From: Chryseobacterium sp. MEBOG06
Lineage (GTDB): Bacteria; Bacteroidota; Bacteroidia; Flavobacteriales; Weeksellaceae
Direction of reading: 5' to 3'
Assembly (NCBI RefSeq): GCF_021869765.1
Contig: NZ_CP084580.1
Span: forward strand, 1,302,001-1,366,000
Length of the DNA: 64,000 bases
Part shown: piece by piece, positions 34,719-43,446 of the stretch
Numbering within the stretch: position 1 is the stretch's first letter
How the letters are laid out: each line of letters opens with the position of its first letter
The notes under the pieces: generated by a model
Seen by the model: only the letters and a program-made list of their open reading frames with translations
The model's database searches: none
Told to the model about the DNA's origin: nothing
Made by a program: the position numbers and the translations under genes

Positions 34719-36143
34719 TTAATGGCCTGACTTGGCTTCCGTACTTTCCACGTGGCCAAGATATTTTGTACAATAAGCACCAAAGATCAGGATCACCAGA
34801 TAGCAGAATACAGGAATAATAAATGAATGCTGTACCCCAAACTGATCTGCAAGATAGCCCTGGAAAATGGGTACAATGGCACCTCCTAAAATTGCCATTA
34901 CGACCAAAGAGGATCCCTGACTGGTATATTTCCCTAATCCTGAGATGGCAAGCGTATAAATATTAGAGAACATAATAGAATTGAAAATTCCGATTCCCAG
35001 AATACTGTACATCGCCAGTTCACCACTATTTACCATCGCAGAAATCAATAATACTACATTGACAGCGGCAAAAATAGATAATGTTCTTGCCGGAGCTGCT
35101 TTACCAATAAAGAAAGCAACAAAATTAAGTGCAATAAATACAAGGAAGAAACTGATTTGGGCAAAGGTCAGATTAACAATACTGAAAATGACTAAAAATA
35201 CAAGGGCTGCTGCACCTAGCATATAAATCGCTTTTTTACCCTGACTGATAGAGTGGTTTAGAGAAATAGCACCTAAGAACCTCCCAATCATAGCACCTCC
35301 CCAATATAAAGAAAGATAATTTTTACTGATTATTTCATCAAAGCCCATGATCTGAGGCTGCTCCAGAAAACTTATAATAAAACTTCCCACTGCAACTTCA
35401 CCGCCTACATAACAAAACATAGCAAAGACTCCGAATTTTAAGTGATTAAACTTTAAAGCACCCCAGCCTTTTACAATTTCTTCTGTATCATTGGTTTGAA
35501 AAGAAGGAAGTTTAACTCTGGAAATCAGTAAAGCTACCAATAAAAGGATGGCTGCAAAGATCAGATAAGGGATTCTTGTTGCTACAGCACTGAAAGAACC
35601 GTCTTCTGAGGAAAATAATTCAAAAATCAAATGTCCCCCTAAAACCGGTGCAATAGTAGTTCCCAGCGCATTGAAAGCCTGAGTCATGTTTAAGCGGCTG
35701 GAAGCTGAGTCTTCCGATCCTAATAAGGATACATAAGCATTAGCTGTAATCTGAAGTACTGTAAATCCTAAACCAAGAATAAACAACGCACCTAGAAATA
35801 AAGGATAATAGGAAAATGTGGCGGCCGGATAGAATAGAATACAGCCTAAAGAAGCAAGGAAAATTCCAAAGAGAATTCCCTTTTTATAGCCTACTTTATT
35901 AATGGGATCTCCTTTAGAGATTGAGATGAAGAAATAAATCAATGAACCTATAAAGTAAGCTCCGAAAAAGCAGAACTGTACAAGCATAGATTCAAAAAAA
36001 GTAAGTTTGAAAAGCTGTTTCAGATAGGGGATAAGAATGTCATTCATACAAGTGATGAATCCCCACATAAAAAACAAGAGGGTAATGGTAATCAGCGGAA
36101 TCGTATAATTCCTGCTTTGCGGTTGTACTTCTTTATTATTCAT
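34719..36143 (-). CDS. Sugar:proton symporter of the FucP/GluP MFS family
   Basis: This 474-residue protein has about twelve hydrophobic helices. The FFMWGFITCMNDILIPYLK segment near the N terminus and the ITANAYVSLLG region are typical of the fucose/glucose-galactose permease branch. It would bring the sugar released by the neighbouring GH3 enzyme across the inner membrane. I use the ATG at 36143; another ATG two codons earlier gives MFMNNKEV. It has its own consensus promoter and so is a separate unit from the esterase-GH3-receptor genes upstream. Confidence 0.88.
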   Translation of the reverse strand: MNNKEVQPQSRNYTIPLITITLLFFMWGFITCMNDILIPYLKQLFKLTFFESMLVQFCFFGAYFIGSLIYFFISISKGDPINKVGYKKGILFGIFLASLGCILFYPAATFSYYPLFLGALFILGLGFTVLQITANAYVSLLGSEDSASSRLNMTQAFNALGTTIAPVLGGHLIFELFSSEDGSFSAVATRIPYLIFAAILLLVALLISRVKLPSFQTNDTEEIVKGWGALKFNHLKFGVFAMFCYVGGEVAVGSFIISFLEQPQIMGFDEIISKNYLSLYWGGAMIGRFLGAISLNHSISQGKKAIYMLGAAALVFLVIFSIVNLTFAQISFFLVFIALNFVAFFIGKAAPARTLSIFAAVNVVLLISAMVNSGELAMYSILGIGIFNSIMFSNIYTLAISGLGKYTSQGSSLVVMAILGGAIVPIFQGYLADQFGVQHSFIIPVFCYLVILIFGAYCTKYLGHVESTEAKSGH

Positions 36144-36538
36144 AAACATTTATTTATCTGTGGTAAGGAAAGGTCCTTAGATTTTGCCTACAGCATTATA
36201 TTTTGTGAAGTAGGGCAAATATAGGGATGAACCCATATTTTTGCAATTATTTTAACGTTTTTTACAGCGAAATGTATACTTTTTATTGACTTAAAATATT
36301 ATTTTCATTTTTTGAGACAATAATACAAAAAGAACAGGATTTTTCAATACAATATCATTAAAAAAATGTCATTTTCTTCTTTTGTTAAAAAAAGGTTCAT
36401 CTCATGAATTTTACTTTCTATTGATATTTATATTTTTCAGAGTAGTCATGAAAATAAAATTATTCCTGAATATTTATTCTTCCGGACAAATCGTATAATA
36501 ACCGGATGACTCTTTTTTATATTTTCTTTGTTTAAATT
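36144..36538. other. Intergenic region before the sugar MFS gene
   Basis: About 390 AT-rich bases. It holds the MFS promoter at 36216-36246; nothing else is recognised. Confidence 0.6.
36216..36246 (-). promoter_or_regulatory. Promoter of the sugar MFS gene
   Basis: On the minus strand TTG (36246-36244), 20 bases, TATATTTG (36223-36216) fits the Bacteroidota consensus. Confidence 0.75.
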
Positions 36539-37417
36539 CTACAGATATCGATGATATTTCAGCCACTGGATGTACACGTCTATCCAGTGGTCTACAGGTA
36601 AATTTTGAACTCCCATTCCAAAACCATGGCCGCCTTTTTCATACATATGGAGCTCAGCGGGCTGGCCTGCTTCCAGCCATTTAGTATACAATAAAATACT
36701 TTTCGGTGCTAATTTGAGCTGGTCGTCACTGGCAGCGCAGATAAACATAGGCAATGATCCTTGGGGAATTGGTGCATTTAAAAGGTTTTCATCAGGTGCT
36801 CCGTAAATAGCGGCTGCAAAATTAGGAACAGTAGAAGCATTGGTGCTGTGTAAAATACTCTCTAAAACAACATTTGCCCCTGCAGAAAATCCAATAACTC
36901 CTAAATGATCTGTTCTGATATTCAGTTCCTTTGCATGAGATCGAAGGTACGTAATAGCTGTTTTCACATCTTCTCCGGCCATCATTTTTATAGGAGCTGT
37001 TTTAGTCTCAAATGCAGTGGGGTTTTTAATGTTTTCCATCATTTCACGGGCAGGATCATTAGATTTTGTTTCCAGAAGCCGATATTTTAAAACAACTGCG
37101 GTGATTCCTTTTTCAGCAAGCTTTTTTGCTAAATCAATCCCTTCTCTATTGATAGAAAGGCTTTGAAAGCCACCTCCCGGAGCAATAACGATTACTGTTC
37201 CGTTCGCTTTGTCTTTTGGAGCTTCAAATACCAGCATAGAAGGGCTGGTTACATTATATACCACTTCGGTTTTAAACAGATCGGAATACGTATGGGCTTC
37301 TTTCTGTTTCCATTTTTCCGTTCCCGGTGCTTTTCCATTGTATAATGGAATGCTTTTTTGTGCCTGCATAGTAGTGATTCCTATAAGGAATAATCCAGCT
37401 GTAATTAGGTTTTTCAT
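36539..37417 (-). CDS. Secreted alpha/beta-hydrolase (esterase-like)
   Basis: This 292-residue protein has a signal peptide ending MQAQ and the esterase/lipase fold: oxyanion motif APGGGFQ near 80, nucleophile elbow GFSAG near 176 and a late catalytic His in EKGGHGFGMG near 263. It resembles carbohydrate esterases that remove acetyl or acyl groups from plant glycans. It follows the GH3 gene by 24 bases in an operon, so it probably trims the same glycan. Confidence 0.88.
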   Translation of the reverse strand: MKNLITAGLFLIGITTMQAQKSIPLYNGKAPGTEKWKQKEAHTYSDLFKTEVVYNVTSPSMLVFEAPKDKANGTVIVIAPGGGFQSLSINREGIDLAKKLAEKGITAVVLKYRLLETKSNDPAREMMENIKNPTAFETKTAPIKMMAGEDVKTAITYLRSHAKELNIRTDHLGVIGFSAGANVVLESILHSTNASTVPNFAAAIYGAPDENLLNAPIPQGSLPMFICAASDDQLKLAPKSILLYTKWLEAGQPAELHMYEKGGHGFGMGVQNLPVDHWIDVYIQWLKYHRYL

Positions 37418-37441
37418 GCTATATAGTATTGTTTTAATAAA

Positions 37442-39742
37442 TTATCGGGTATACTTCATAGTTCTCGCATCTTTGATCACGCCTGACCAGTTCAGGCCAT
37501 ATCCGAAATCATAAGCATGCCCTTCAGAATCTGTATAAGGAACCATGTCAAAAGGAACATCTTCTTTTTGAGTTTCTACGGTTTTCATATCTTTTGGCAT
37601 CTGAAGCGGCAATAATCCCGAAGGCTCATATTTTCCTGCTATAATATCTACTACAGCCTGATTAGATACATTAAAATTGACTAAAATAGCATCCGAATGT
37701 TTTTCAAACTCAGAGAAAATCATAGGCTTTGATGCAGTCACAGAAACGATTACAGGTTTGCCATTCATTGCTTTTTGAGTATTCTGGATAGTTTGAAGAT
37801 CCGTAAAGTTACTCGCTGTTGTCGTTTTATTTTTATAGCTTCTATCCTTTATATTAGGAGCAACAACCGGATCTCCGGCAGCAATACTTTTCTCCCGGGC
37901 ATCTGTAGCGGTATACGTTTCATATTGAAGTGAAATTGGCAGATATCCGTTTCCTCCGTCTTTAACATCCACATCGCTGTAACCCGCTTCTTCACTATAG
38001 GGACTCTGAACAAAAACAATAGCAAAATCTGCTTTCGCAGGATCATCGGTAACATTATAATACTTTTTAACAAACTCTAAATCTATAGGATAGCTGAGTG
38101 AAGGAGCGGTATAGACTGCCCACCAGTTAAATGCTGCGGGAGAATATCTTTTGGGTATATAAACAGTCTTACGTTCTTTTATTGGTAATGCATTTGACTT
38201 ATTTTTCAGCATGACAACAGACTTTACCTGAGCTTCGTAACCCGCTTTCATGAATTCCGGATTTCCTACGATCTTTTTAGTTTCCTCTACCTCTACATAT
38301 GGATTTTCAAACAGGCCTGTTCTGAAAATATTTTTCAATAAACGAACCGCAGACTGCTCAAACCGGTTACGCATATATTTTTCACCATGTTCTTTTACAC
38401 CCATCTTATAAGCATCCAGTACAGGTTCTTTATCATTATTTCCTCCGAACTGGTCTACACCCGCTTCCAGTATTTTATAATGACGCTCTGCAACTGACAG
38501 TTTTTCTACTCCCCAGGGTTTTCCAGCAAATGTACCAGGCGTTTTGCCCTCATCTGCAGTGATGAGCCAGTCACTACACACTACACCGTCGTAATCGTAT
38601 TTTCCACGGAGAAGATCCGTGATCAGGTATTTACTGAAGCCGTTTCCTACATTTTCTCCGTTTTTGGTATCCTGGTTAAAGCTGATCGTGTAATAAGGCA
38701 TTACGGCAGATGCCTCTTTAGTACTTCCATTTAATTTGAAAGCACCCTCTACAAAAGGTTTTACGTGTGTTTGGAAATTATTCCCCGGATAAACGGCATA
38801 TTTTCCCATGGCCCAGTGAGCATCTCTTCCCCCTTCTTCAGGCCCTCCGCCAGGCCAGTGTTTTACCATAGCATTAACACTTTTATATCCCCATCCGTTT
38901 TTGATAACATCTTTCCCGAAAGAGGTTTGAAAACCGTCAATGTAGCCTCGTGCCATATCAGTGGTAAGTTCTGGACTTTCACTGAAGACATATGCAATTC
39001 TGTACCAGCGGGGTTCAGTACCTAGATCGATCTGCGGAGAGAGCGCTGTGGAAATTCCTAAGGCGCGGTATTCCTGAGCCGCTATATTTCCGAATTTTTT
39101 TACCAGTTCAGGATCAAAGGTAGCTCCCATGGCCAGCCCATCCGGCCATAATGAAATCTGGCCCCCGGCACCCTCATTGAACTCAGCCGTTACAGAAGCA
39201 GAATGTCTTGGGTCCGAGCTGTTGTTGGCAGGAATTCCCAGTCCTAATCCTTCTATATAAGCCTGCAGATTGTTATTCCATTTGGCAGCAACCTCCGGAG
39301 ACTGAAGAGTGGTAACAAGTACATGGCGGAGATTGTCATCCTTCAGGAATTTCTTCTGCTGATCAGTAAGGTCCCAGGCTTTGGCACCACTTTCACTGAA
39401 AAACTTTCCGTTATATTTTCCGGCTCTGAAACCTTCTGATGGAGCGGGGACTGCCTGATGGGCACTGTAAAGCATCAGCCCTGCTATTTGTTCAATGCTC
39501 ATTTTCGAGGCCAGATCTTTTGCTCTTTGTTCTACAGGTAAACGCCAGTCTTCATATTGATCTAATTTTCCGTTTTTATTGAGATCTTTGAATTTATGAC
39601 CTCCCACTGTAAGAATGGCAACACCGGATTCCTCAGTATATCCTAAAGTAGGTCCTTTAGCATTGGTTACGGTATGGATGGTCTGTGAGAATGCTGTAAT
39701 GCTTAGAAATAAAGCGGCTATATTCAGTACTGTATTTTTCAT
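37442..39742 (-). CDS. Glycoside hydrolase family 3 (beta-glycosidase)
   Basis: This 766-residue secreted enzyme is a retaining exo-beta-glycosidase. After a signal peptide (LFLSITAFS) it carries DLNKNGKLDQYEDWR near 53, a calcium-loop-like insertion seen in a subgroup of GH3. The (beta/alpha)8 domain includes KHWPGGGPEEGGRDAHW and the nucleophile Asp in GVVCSDWLIT near 405. The second alpha/beta sandwich domain follows (KSVVMLKNKSNALPI). Substrate class (glucoside or xyloside) cannot be fixed. It sits ten bases after the TonB receptor gene. Confidence 0.93.
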   Translation of the reverse strand: MKNTVLNIAALFLSITAFSQTIHTVTNAKGPTLGYTEESGVAILTVGGHKFKDLNKNGKLDQYEDWRLPVEQRAKDLASKMSIEQIAGLMLYSAHQAVPAPSEGFRAGKYNGKFFSESGAKAWDLTDQQKKFLKDDNLRHVLVTTLQSPEVAAKWNNNLQAYIEGLGLGIPANNSSDPRHSASVTAEFNEGAGGQISLWPDGLAMGATFDPELVKKFGNIAAQEYRALGISTALSPQIDLGTEPRWYRIAYVFSESPELTTDMARGYIDGFQTSFGKDVIKNGWGYKSVNAMVKHWPGGGPEEGGRDAHWAMGKYAVYPGNNFQTHVKPFVEGAFKLNGSTKEASAVMPYYTISFNQDTKNGENVGNGFSKYLITDLLRGKYDYDGVVCSDWLITADEGKTPGTFAGKPWGVEKLSVAERHYKILEAGVDQFGGNNDKEPVLDAYKMGVKEHGEKYMRNRFEQSAVRLLKNIFRTGLFENPYVEVEETKKIVGNPEFMKAGYEAQVKSVVMLKNKSNALPIKERKTVYIPKRYSPAAFNWWAVYTAPSLSYPIDLEFVKKYYNVTDDPAKADFAIVFVQSPYSEEAGYSDVDVKDGGNGYLPISLQYETYTATDAREKSIAAGDPVVAPNIKDRSYKNKTTTASNFTDLQTIQNTQKAMNGKPVIVSVTASKPMIFSEFEKHSDAILVNFNVSNQAVVDIIAGKYEPSGLLPLQMPKDMKTVETQKEDVPFDMVPYTDSEGHAYDFGYGLNWSGVIKDARTMKYTR

Positions 39743-39752
39743 AAGATAAAGT

Positions 39753-42005
39753 TTAGAAGTTAAAGTTGATTGAAAATTGGGCTGTAAACGGCATGATATA
39801 AGTTCCGGTCAATAGTTTTCCGTAATATGGACTTGCATCGGTAATCAGTTCTGCACCGTTAATAGTTCCGCTTGCTCCTCTTTGATTCAGGAAGTTGATC
39901 ACGGTTGCCCCTACATTAATATTTTTGTTGACGGTATAATTGACGCCTCCAAAAGTTTCCCATCTCGGAGCAAAGTACAGTACATTGGTTAAGTTGGCAT
40001 ATTGTTTTGAAAAATAACGGAAACTTGCCCAAAACCTCCATTTGTCTATAGTATAGCTTGGATCAATTTCCATTAAAACTTTAGCAACGCCTAATACATT
40101 CTTATCACTGTAGTCATAATCCTTTCCGAAGGCATTAAATTTAAAATTCTTATATACAGGATCCTGGAAAGTAATTAAATAATGAAGGTTAAACCCCTTG
40201 AATGGTTTTAAAACAAAATCTGTAGTCCATCCCAAAGTCTGGATATCATAATAAACCGTTGCTGTCTGGGCTTCTGTTGTATTAAGGGGATTTACTAGAT
40301 TGTATCGGTTAAGATTATTATTCTTTTTAAGGATTGTAGCTTGTGAAATCAGCTGGATATAATCCGTATTCCAGAATACGCCAATGGCGCCCAGCGGACT
40401 TTTTATTTTTTGTGTATTAGGATCAAATGCCTGTGAATAGCTTTCTAACCGTCTGTTTTCTTCAGTATATAAGAAGTTGGCCAGTAGACCGAAATTTTTA
40501 CTGATGTTATAGGTTGCATTTAAACTTCCTGCAACCTGCAGCCAGTTTTGTTTAATATTGGTAAAAACAGAGTTTCCAAAAGTAAATCCGGGAGTTCTTG
40601 GTACCATTGAAAACTCTCCGTCAACGATATGATTTCTTAGATGAAGGCCGTAGCTCAGATTAAGGTTATCCGTTACCTTCCATTCATCAGTGGCATATAC
40701 AGAGAGTTTGTTTTCAGTTCCGCTATGGTACTCTCCGCCTATATTGTAATTATAAAATCCGTCACTATCTGTATTGGTACCTACTAATCTTTGTGGCTGT
40801 GCCCCGACGGTCTGAAAGAAGAAAGATCTGTTGGAGGTAAATTTGTCAACATTATAATATTGCTCTAATATTCCTAAAGTAAGATTATGATTGCCAATCT
40901 GCTTATTGAAAGAAAAACGGCCGGCAATATTGGTGATGGGAGTTTCCGGCGTGTGCATGGCAAGCTGTGTTCCTATGTACCCGGAATAGGGCTGGCCTGT
41001 AGAGGCAACTGTATAGCCTGCCGATTCACTAGTCTGGAAGATACTCAATGGAATGATGGTTGATATGGCAACCTTAGCAAAATGCATTCTTGTTGAGAAT
41101 TTGAAATTCCATCCGTTGTTCAGTAAGTAATTACCGAAAATATCAATGTTGTGGGATTTGGTGGTATTATCATTACCTGCCATCGATGCCCAATAATCAT
41201 TTCCTTTTAGAAGGTCCTTCATTTTAATACGCCCATCGTTTACAACGTATGAATCCCTTCCGATCCTAAAGTCATCCAGTTCGGTTACTTTACCATTTTC
41301 TCCATATTGAAAGACAGCATAGTTGCCTATATTGTACGAGTCTGCATATTTGTACAATGCCGTGATTTTCCCTTTGTCATTATTAAAATATTTTGTAATC
41401 CCAAGTCTGAAAATCTTGGTTTCATCTACATTTCTGGCAAATCCAAGTTTAAAAGTACTGGGATCGTAATTTAAAAATGCACCGGCAGTATAAGTCCATC
41501 CGTTTTTAGAAATAGGCCCGGAGACATTGACGTCACCCTGCAGCCAGCCAAAGCTGCTTGTGGTGAATTTTCCTTTTATTTTTAAATCTTTAGTACCAGT
41601 CTGGGAGTAAGAATTAACAGCAAAACCAAGGTCTCCCATGGTATTGGCGAGCTGGTCCATTTTTAAGAGTCCTGTTTTTTCGAGCCCTACACTCTGTCTC
41701 CATGTTTTATTGGGAAGTTCAGGCCAGAAGAGATAAACAGACGGCAGATCGTTTTCGAGAATAGTAATTCCACCTACTGTAGAGGGAAGGCCGATATTCA
41801 CATCTCTGGGGCTGGTGTTGTTGGCAGCATTTAGCATTACGTTTCTGTTGTTGTCTTCTTTAGAAGATACCGCTGTAGTTTTGATGCCTTCCTCGGCCTT
41901 TAATACTTTTTTTACAGAAAGACTGTCTGTCTGTTGTCCAAATACCTGATTGCAGCAGGAGAGTACCAGACTTAGGACTGCAATTTTAAATGTAGTTTTT
42001 TTCAT
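39753..42005 (-). CDS. TonB-dependent outer-membrane receptor
   Basis: This 750-residue protein should import a nutrient across the outer membrane. It has a signal peptide and then a plug-like region from about 70 to 200. From there to the end it is beta-barrel-like, with alternating strands and a C-terminal strand ending SINFNF. No SusD gene lies nearby, unlike classical Sus loci. As the first gene of the receptor-GH3-esterase unit it likely imports the glycoside used by the other products. It is divergent from the Nudix-type regulator. Confidence 0.85.
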   Translation of the reverse strand: MKKTTFKIAVLSLVLSCCNQVFGQQTDSLSVKKVLKAEEGIKTTAVSSKEDNNRNVMLNAANNTSPRDVNIGLPSTVGGITILENDLPSVYLFWPELPNKTWRQSVGLEKTGLLKMDQLANTMGDLGFAVNSYSQTGTKDLKIKGKFTTSSFGWLQGDVNVSGPISKNGWTYTAGAFLNYDPSTFKLGFARNVDETKIFRLGITKYFNNDKGKITALYKYADSYNIGNYAVFQYGENGKVTELDDFRIGRDSYVVNDGRIKMKDLLKGNDYWASMAGNDNTTKSHNIDIFGNYLLNNGWNFKFSTRMHFAKVAISTIIPLSIFQTSESAGYTVASTGQPYSGYIGTQLAMHTPETPITNIAGRFSFNKQIGNHNLTLGILEQYYNVDKFTSNRSFFFQTVGAQPQRLVGTNTDSDGFYNYNIGGEYHSGTENKLSVYATDEWKVTDNLNLSYGLHLRNHIVDGEFSMVPRTPGFTFGNSVFTNIKQNWLQVAGSLNATYNISKNFGLLANFLYTEENRRLESYSQAFDPNTQKIKSPLGAIGVFWNTDYIQLISQATILKKNNNLNRYNLVNPLNTTEAQTATVYYDIQTLGWTTDFVLKPFKGFNLHYLITFQDPVYKNFKFNAFGKDYDYSDKNVLGVAKVLMEIDPSYTIDKWRFWASFRYFSKQYANLTNVLYFAPRWETFGGVNYTVNKNINVGATVINFLNQRGASGTINGAELITDASPYYGKLLTGTYIMPFTAQFSINFNF

Positions 42006-42301
42006 TTCAATAATGTTTAATTTTTTTATTTGCTGTGATCTTGTATTCTGACCATATATAAGAGAGGGATTCTTTTATAACAATGCTTCGCCTTCATAGA
42101 TCTGCACTTTTCTGCTATTGCTGTCATATTTTTTATATGACAATTATCTAACTGCTGCGATTACCTGCTACGTGTTGTGATGCATTTACGCCCATAAGCA
42201 TGATCTCTTTATTTTTTTAATGCTTTTTTGATCATGTATTAATTTTTTGCCTGATGCAGAAAAAAATGATAAAAATCTAATCATAAAGTAGCGTTTTTCT
42301 T

Positions 42302-42324
42302 TAATGCTTCATTATGAAGCATTA
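42302..42324. promoter_or_regulatory. 11-base palindrome, candidate operator
   Basis: TAATGCTTCAT and ATGAAGCATTA form a perfect inverted repeat with one central base. Its place between the regulator and the sugar operon suggests an operator. Confidence 0.55.
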
Positions 42325-42356
42325 CAATACTAGCAATTTTATTGACACTACCAAAA

Positions 42357-42370
42357 TTTTGTTAACAAAA
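42357..42370. promoter_or_regulatory. Palindrome TTTTGTTAACAAAA
   Basis: A perfect 14-base palindrome in the same divergent region, 33 bases beyond the first one. It may be a second operator or chance AT-rich symmetry. Confidence 0.4.
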
Positions 42371-42560
42371 AATTAATATTACGTGTATGTTGTTTGTATT
42401 CAGATGATTGTATTTTTTATTTATTGCTTATTAATTAGAGTTATGGTGAAGAATTGAAAATTTTGAGATTAAAAATTAACCAAAATTTATCCTCAGATTA
42501 AAAAAATGGAATTAGGTCTGTTTTTAACATTAATTTTGTTGAACTCAATGTTTTAGAAAT

Positions 42561-43310
42561 ATGAATTTTAAGAAACAGATTATTGAAAAGTCAAAAGAGG
42601 CTTACCAGATTTACGTGCCTCATCTTTCTATAGATACTGTCATATTTGGATTTAATGAAAGCGAACTGAAAGTTTTGCTGCTCAAAATGAATTATAATAA
42701 GCAATGGTTTTTGCCTGGGGGATATGTGGGAAAATCAGAATCTTTAAATGCTGCGGCACAGCGTATCTTACAAAACAGGGCCGGTGTAGAAAATATCTTT
42801 CTGGAAGAGTTTGGGGTATTTGGAGAGCTTAACCGCAATGAGTCTTTTTTTGAAGATTTTGATGATGATCTGTGGCATAAGCAGCGGTTTATTTCTATTG
42901 GCTACTATGCATTGGTAGACTATAAGAATGTAGAACCGAAGCATGATGCTCTTAGTGAGGCCTGTGAATGGATTGATCTCACTCAGCTCCCTGATATACT
43001 TTTGACGATGGATCACCGGATGATTATAGAAAAAGCGTTGTTGGCACTTAGAGAGAAAATGGCTTACAAACCCATTGGTTATAATCTGCTTCCAGAGAAA
43101 TTTACGCTCCCTGAGCTGCAAAAATTATATGAAGTTATCTTGGGAAAAGAACTTAACCGGGGTAATTTTTATCGGAAAATAAAAAATACGGGAATACTTC
43201 AGAAACTGGATGAACGAAAGAAAGGAGGTGCCCATAAGTCTCCGGACCTGTACAGCTTCCATATCGAAAACTATAATATGCTTTTAAAAGAGGGCCTAAG
43301 CAGTTGGTAA
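42561..43310 (+). CDS. Nudix-related transcriptional regulator (NrtR/AraR type)
   Basis: This 249-residue protein joins an N-terminal Nudix fold (about 12-145) to a C-terminal winged helix (about 160-235, FTLPELQKLYEVILGKELNRGNF). The Nudix box GGYVGKSESLNAAAQRILQNRAG lacks the catalytic Glu set of REUxEE, as in regulatory members that bind but do not hydrolyse ligands. In Bacteroides a protein of this type (AraR) controls arabinose use. Divergence from the receptor-GH3 operon and the palindromes between them suggest it controls that operon in response to a sugar. Confidence 0.88.
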   Translation: MNFKKQIIEKSKEAYQIYVPHLSIDTVIFGFNESELKVLLLKMNYNKQWFLPGGYVGKSESLNAAAQRILQNRAGVENIFLEEFGVFGELNRNESFFEDFDDDLWHKQRFISIGYYALVDYKNVEPKHDALSEACEWIDLTQLPDILLTMDHRMIIEKALLALREKMAYKPIGYNLLPEKFTLPELQKLYEVILGKELNRGNFYRKIKNTGILQKLDERKKGGAHKSPDLYSFHIENYNMLLKEGLSSW

Positions 43311-43371
43311 AAGATGATTGGGATGTCGGGTTCTTTTCTTTTCGATGCTGGCAGTTACAAATAAAATATAT

Positions 43372-43379
43372 TATCTTTG
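43372..43379 (+). promoter_or_regulatory. -7 element of pnp
   Basis: TATCTTTG matches TAnnTTTG, 67 bases before the pnp start. A clear -33 element is not visible. Confidence 0.5.
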
Positions 43380-43446
43380 CAAACGAAAATTTAAAGAGTT
43401 TAAATATTAATTCATACTCAATACGGAGTATTAAGAAGACAAATTT

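Larger units (their letters stand above)
42006..42560. other. Divergent control region
   Basis: This 555-base region separates the receptor operon and the Nudix-type regulator. It holds two strong palindromes listed separately. No TAnnTTTG element is obvious for the receptor gene. Confidence 0.6.
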
